Of a DNA stretch of 57,922 bases, positions 57,742-57,922 are shown piece by piece. The stretch spans positions 1 to 57,922 of IMG/VR virus record IMGVR_UViG_3300029787_000044. One strand, written 5' to 3'. Positions within the stretch are counted from its first letter, which is position 1. Every line of letters starts with the position of its first letter. The stretch comes from a virus. Under the pieces are notes generated by a model. The model worked only from the letters and a program-made list of their open reading frames with translations, had not been told where the DNA came from and did no database searches. The translations under genes were made by a program, and so were the position numbers.

Positions 57742-57922
57742 ATGCAAACAGCAACATCTACGCCCTCTAAAAAGAGAGCACCTATTGCAAGCACTAAAGT
57801 GACTGCAAAACCTTTAAGCAAGGCTAAAGTCAACGCTATACCAAGACCTATGAAAACAGGTAAAGGTGCAGCTAGAAAGCTTTACAAGTTCATAGGAACT
57901 TTGCCTGATGCTAAAGGCTTTA
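57742..57922 (+). CDS. Early gene, truncated by window end
   Basis: 60 codons visible, no stop. Basic start (STPSKKRAPIASTKVTAKP), then RKLYKFIGTLPDAKGF, which looks like the beginning of a small helical domain in the style of the 436 and 1085 products. If the window ends are joined, the frame continues without a stop into 3-212. Function unknown. Confidence 0.65.
   Translation, partial: MQTATSTPSKKRAPIASTKVTAKPLSKAKVNAIPRPMKTGKGAARKLYKFIGTLPDAKGF

Noticed and set aside
1-57922. Integrase, excisionase, lysogeny repressor or tRNA genes
   Set aside because: None recognised in any gene or gap, so no prophage or attachment-site call is made.

Overview
The window reads as most or all of the genome of a lytic, short-tailed double-stranded DNA phage (Caudoviricetes, podovirus-like) of an AT-rich marine bacterium. 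The evidence is a complete morphogenesis set: TerL, an 811-residue portal, scaffold, capsid, P22 gp4-like and gp10-like neck/tail proteins, an S74-type tail fibre and large internal virion proteins. There is no tape-measure gene. No integrase or lysogeny repressor is visible. Base composition is about 35% GC over most of the window and rises towards 45-50% at both ends. A marine alphaproteobacterial host (for example a SAR11-like cell) is plausible from gene content but is inference.

Layout. 1-1500: end of a small terminase and two small single-gene units with their own promoters and terminators, separated by odd polypyrimidine tracts. 1680-2650: a conserved small protein and an i-spanin/o-spanin pair. 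2750-15730: an ADP-ribosyltransferase-like protein, TerL, portal, a phage GroES, scaffold, head decoration, capsid, neck and adaptor genes. 15770-24350: a 1797-residue fibre with 74 tandem 17-residue repeats, then small tail and membrane proteins. 24350-26890: lysozyme, small basic proteins, a nuclease, a holin candidate and two related one-span membrane proteins. 26864-31610: a five-gene cassette encoding CsgF, CsgG, a curlin-like secreted protein, a FecR-domain protein with a curlin-like tail, and a CHASE2 class III adenylate cyclase. 31690-41440: virion proteins, probably ejected or internal. 41438-42880: an SNF2-type helicase, the only minus-strand gene. 43180-57920: early genes for replication, repair and nucleotide or DNA modification: an AEP (TOTE-type) primase, an AlkB-like dioxygenase, a UvrD-like helicase, a methyltransferase, an hmdU-pathway-like protein next to a thymidylate synthase homologue, DNA polymerase I, a PD-(D/E)XK nuclease and a DUF932 protein.

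Regulation. Three promoter classes can be read by eye. Early-type promoters have a TTTACT -35 box in a GCTTTACTTT context and a TATAAT-like -10 box, before 436, 43184, 48504, 55325, 56368 and 57742, with a minus-strand relative before the helicase. A second motif, TGATATAyAATCA, lies before or between late gene blocks at 5291, 10012, 11558, 15744 and 31608. Two TTTGCAAA/TATACT promoters place the -10 box only six bases from the start codon, which predicts leaderless mRNAs for 1682 and 2753.

The most striking system is the curli-like secretion and signalling cassette. All five genes overlap, and three of the signal peptides are encoded almost exactly inside the overlaps. It lies in the late region next to the lysis genes, so the phage would build an outer-membrane CsgG/CsgF channel, export a curlin-like protein, and couple it to FecR and cAMP signalling late in infection. 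The families are recognised with good confidence; how they work together is inference.
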